Of a stretch of 64,000 nucleotides of DNA, positions 62,959 through 64,000 are shown piece by piece; positions within the stretch are counted from its first letter, which is position 1; each line of letters begins with the position of its first letter. The position numbers were made by a program, and so were the translations under genes. This stretch comes from Lachnospiraceae bacterium. GTDB taxonomy: Bacteria; Bacillota; Clostridia; Lachnospirales; Lachnospiraceae. The stretch is from contig JALERL010000005.1 in the NCBI GenBank assembly GCA_022764465.1, positions 1 to 64,000 on the forward strand. The letters are read 5' to 3'. A model generated the notes under the pieces. That model made no database searches. It saw only the letters and a list, made by a program, of their open reading frames with translations, and had not been told where the DNA came from.

Positions 62959-64000
62959 ATGGAGAAGAGACCGGGAAGACAGATAATTGCGGCGATAGGT
63001 ATGCTGTTGCTTGCCATGGGATGTTTTGCTGTGCTGCATACGAAGACCGTGTCCGCAGAAGAAGCCGATACAGAAACAGAGAAGCGTGTGGTAAGAGTCG
63101 GGTATTATATCACACCGGGATTTCAGGACTATGATGAAGAGACAGGAGAATATGGCGGATACAGTTACGAATATCTGCTGGCATTGAAGCAGTACACGAA
63201 CTGGGAATATGAGTTCGTACAGGTGGACTTTTCCGATGCAGTTGATATGTTAGAGCGGGGCGAACTCGATCTGATGAACAATGTATCCATTACGGAAGAA
63301 CGGAAAAACACCCTGAACTTTTCCGAGTATGCATCAGGAACCAATTATGCCTGTCTGGTGACACGTTCGGATAATACGAATTATGCATTGAACGAATATG
63401 AAGATTTTGACCATATCCGGGTCGGGCTGCTCAGACGCAGCATTTTTAATGAGAAGTTTTTTGATCTGTGTAAGCAGAAGCATTTTGAGGCAGATGTGAC
63501 ATATTTTGATTCAGAAGATGAAATCAGTCAGGCACTGACAGACGGGACGATCGATGCGAGAGTGGTAAGCAGCTCTTATAATATGGATAAGAAGCGTGTG
63601 ATCGCCAAGTTTTCTCCGATGGATTATTATTTTGCAGTTCCGAAGAATAAAACAGATATTTACGAGGAGTTAAACCATGCATTAGAAGATATTAAGGAGC
63701 AACAGCCGGAATTAGAACAGACCTTAGAGCAGAAGTATTACAGTACGATCAAGGAAGAGAATGTCGTATTGTCTAAGAAGGAAAAGGAATATTTAAAAGA
63801 GCATCCGGTGGTTAAGGTGGCATGTACGAGAAGCTGGTATCCGATCTCCTATTATGATAAAAATAATAATTACAGCGGACCGCTGGCGGATCTTTATAAA
63901 GAAATTGCCCAGAAAACAGGACTTCGCTTTGATTTTGTACCATATGATAATTATACGGATGCGCTTGATGCATTTGAAAAGGGCGAGACAGAGATGCTCT
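62959..64000 (+). CDS. Tandem solute-binding-domain sensor protein (3' end outside the window)
   Basis: Reading frame open from ATG 62959 to the window edge (347 codons seen). A signal peptide/helix (IIAAIGMLLLAMGCFAVLH) leads to a first SBP_bac_3 domain (VVRVGYYITPGFQDYDEETGEYGGYSYEYLLAL over residues 46-78, LERGELDLMNNVSITEERK) and a second one starting near residue 280 (PVVKVACTRSWYPISYYD). Tandem extracytoplasmic solute-binding domains in this order usually precede a GGDEF, EAL or kinase module, which would lie beyond 64000. GGAAGG precedes the start. Confidence 0.85.
   Translation, partial: MEKRPGRQIIAAIGMLLLAMGCFAVLHTKTVSAEEADTETEKRVVRVGYYITPGFQDYDEETGEYGGYSYEYLLALKQYTNWEYEFVQVDFSDAVDMLERGELDLMNNVSITEERKNTLNFSEYASGTNYACLVTRSDNTNYALNEYEDFDHIRVGLLRRSIFNEKFFDLCKQKHFEADVTYFDSEDEISQALTDGTIDARVVSSSYNMDKKRVIAKFSPMDYYFAVPKNKTDIYEELNHALEDIKEQQPELEQTLEQKYYSTIKEENVVLSKKEKEYLKEHPVVKVACTRSWYPISYYDKNNNYSGPLADLYKEIAQKTGLRFDFVPYDNYTDALDAFEKGETEML

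Overview
The window looks like a chromosomal segment of a spore-forming, butyrate-producing Firmicute of the Lachnospiraceae (Roseburia/Agathobacter/Butyrivibrio type). The reasons are a thl-hbd-bcd-etfBA butyrate operon, spoVA sporulation genes, c-di-GMP proteins built in the Lachnospiraceae style, low-to-mid GC, AGGAGG ribosome binding sites and short intergenic gaps. The family is an inference from gene content; no rRNA or tRNA gene is visible to fix the species.

Layout. 0-8 kb: a membrane EAL protein, carAB, an Rpn-type nuclease gene and a probable structured non-coding RNA. 8-15.3 kb: a polyamine operon (arginine decarboxylase, a spermidine-synthase-like protein, carboxynorspermidine synthase and decarboxylase, agmatine deiminase, N-carbamoylputrescine amidase). 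15.3-18 kb: a degenerate HD-GYP protein (minus strand) and a SleB-type wall hydrolase. 18-24 kb: the butyrate operon behind a near-perfect Rex operator, with an odd tandem repeat of the bcd 3' end, then an ECF S-component. 24.5-41.4 kb: spoVA genes split into three blocks (AA-AB, AC, AD-AE), interleaved with a GGDEF protein, a domain-reversed GH3 glucosidase, a thiazole operon (thiS-F-G-H-tenI), a membrane alpha/beta hydrolase and an ABC-F protein. 41.5-47.8 kb: a lipoprotein, guaB (minus), a eukaryal-type hisA with an attenuator-like leader, glnA with an ANTAR regulator, and dapL. 47.8-53 kb: a two-component system whose kinase has an in-frame TAG, divergent from a three-gene ABC exporter. 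53-60 kb: typA (minus) flanked by an inverted repeat pair, a double OB-fold protein, a corrinoid adenosyltransferase, a lysine riboswitch with dapAB, and asnA (minus). 60-64 kb: a hydrolase (minus), a DNA glycosylase, a small toxin-antitoxin-like locus with a frameshifted NUDIX-like tail, and a solute-binding sensor gene cut by the window end.

How it fits together. Much of the window is core metabolism (pyrimidine, polyamine, thiamine thiazole, glutamine, purine, lysine/DAP, asparagine, butyrate). Sporulation genes and c-di-GMP signalling are interspersed. The points most worth a second look are the coupled mini-ORF repeats after bcd, the three sigma-G-like promoters serving the split spoVA genes, the hybrid polyamine cluster, the structured RNA near 7.7-8.0 kb, the hisA leader, the inverted repeats around typA, the interrupted kinase and the PemK-NUDIX locus.
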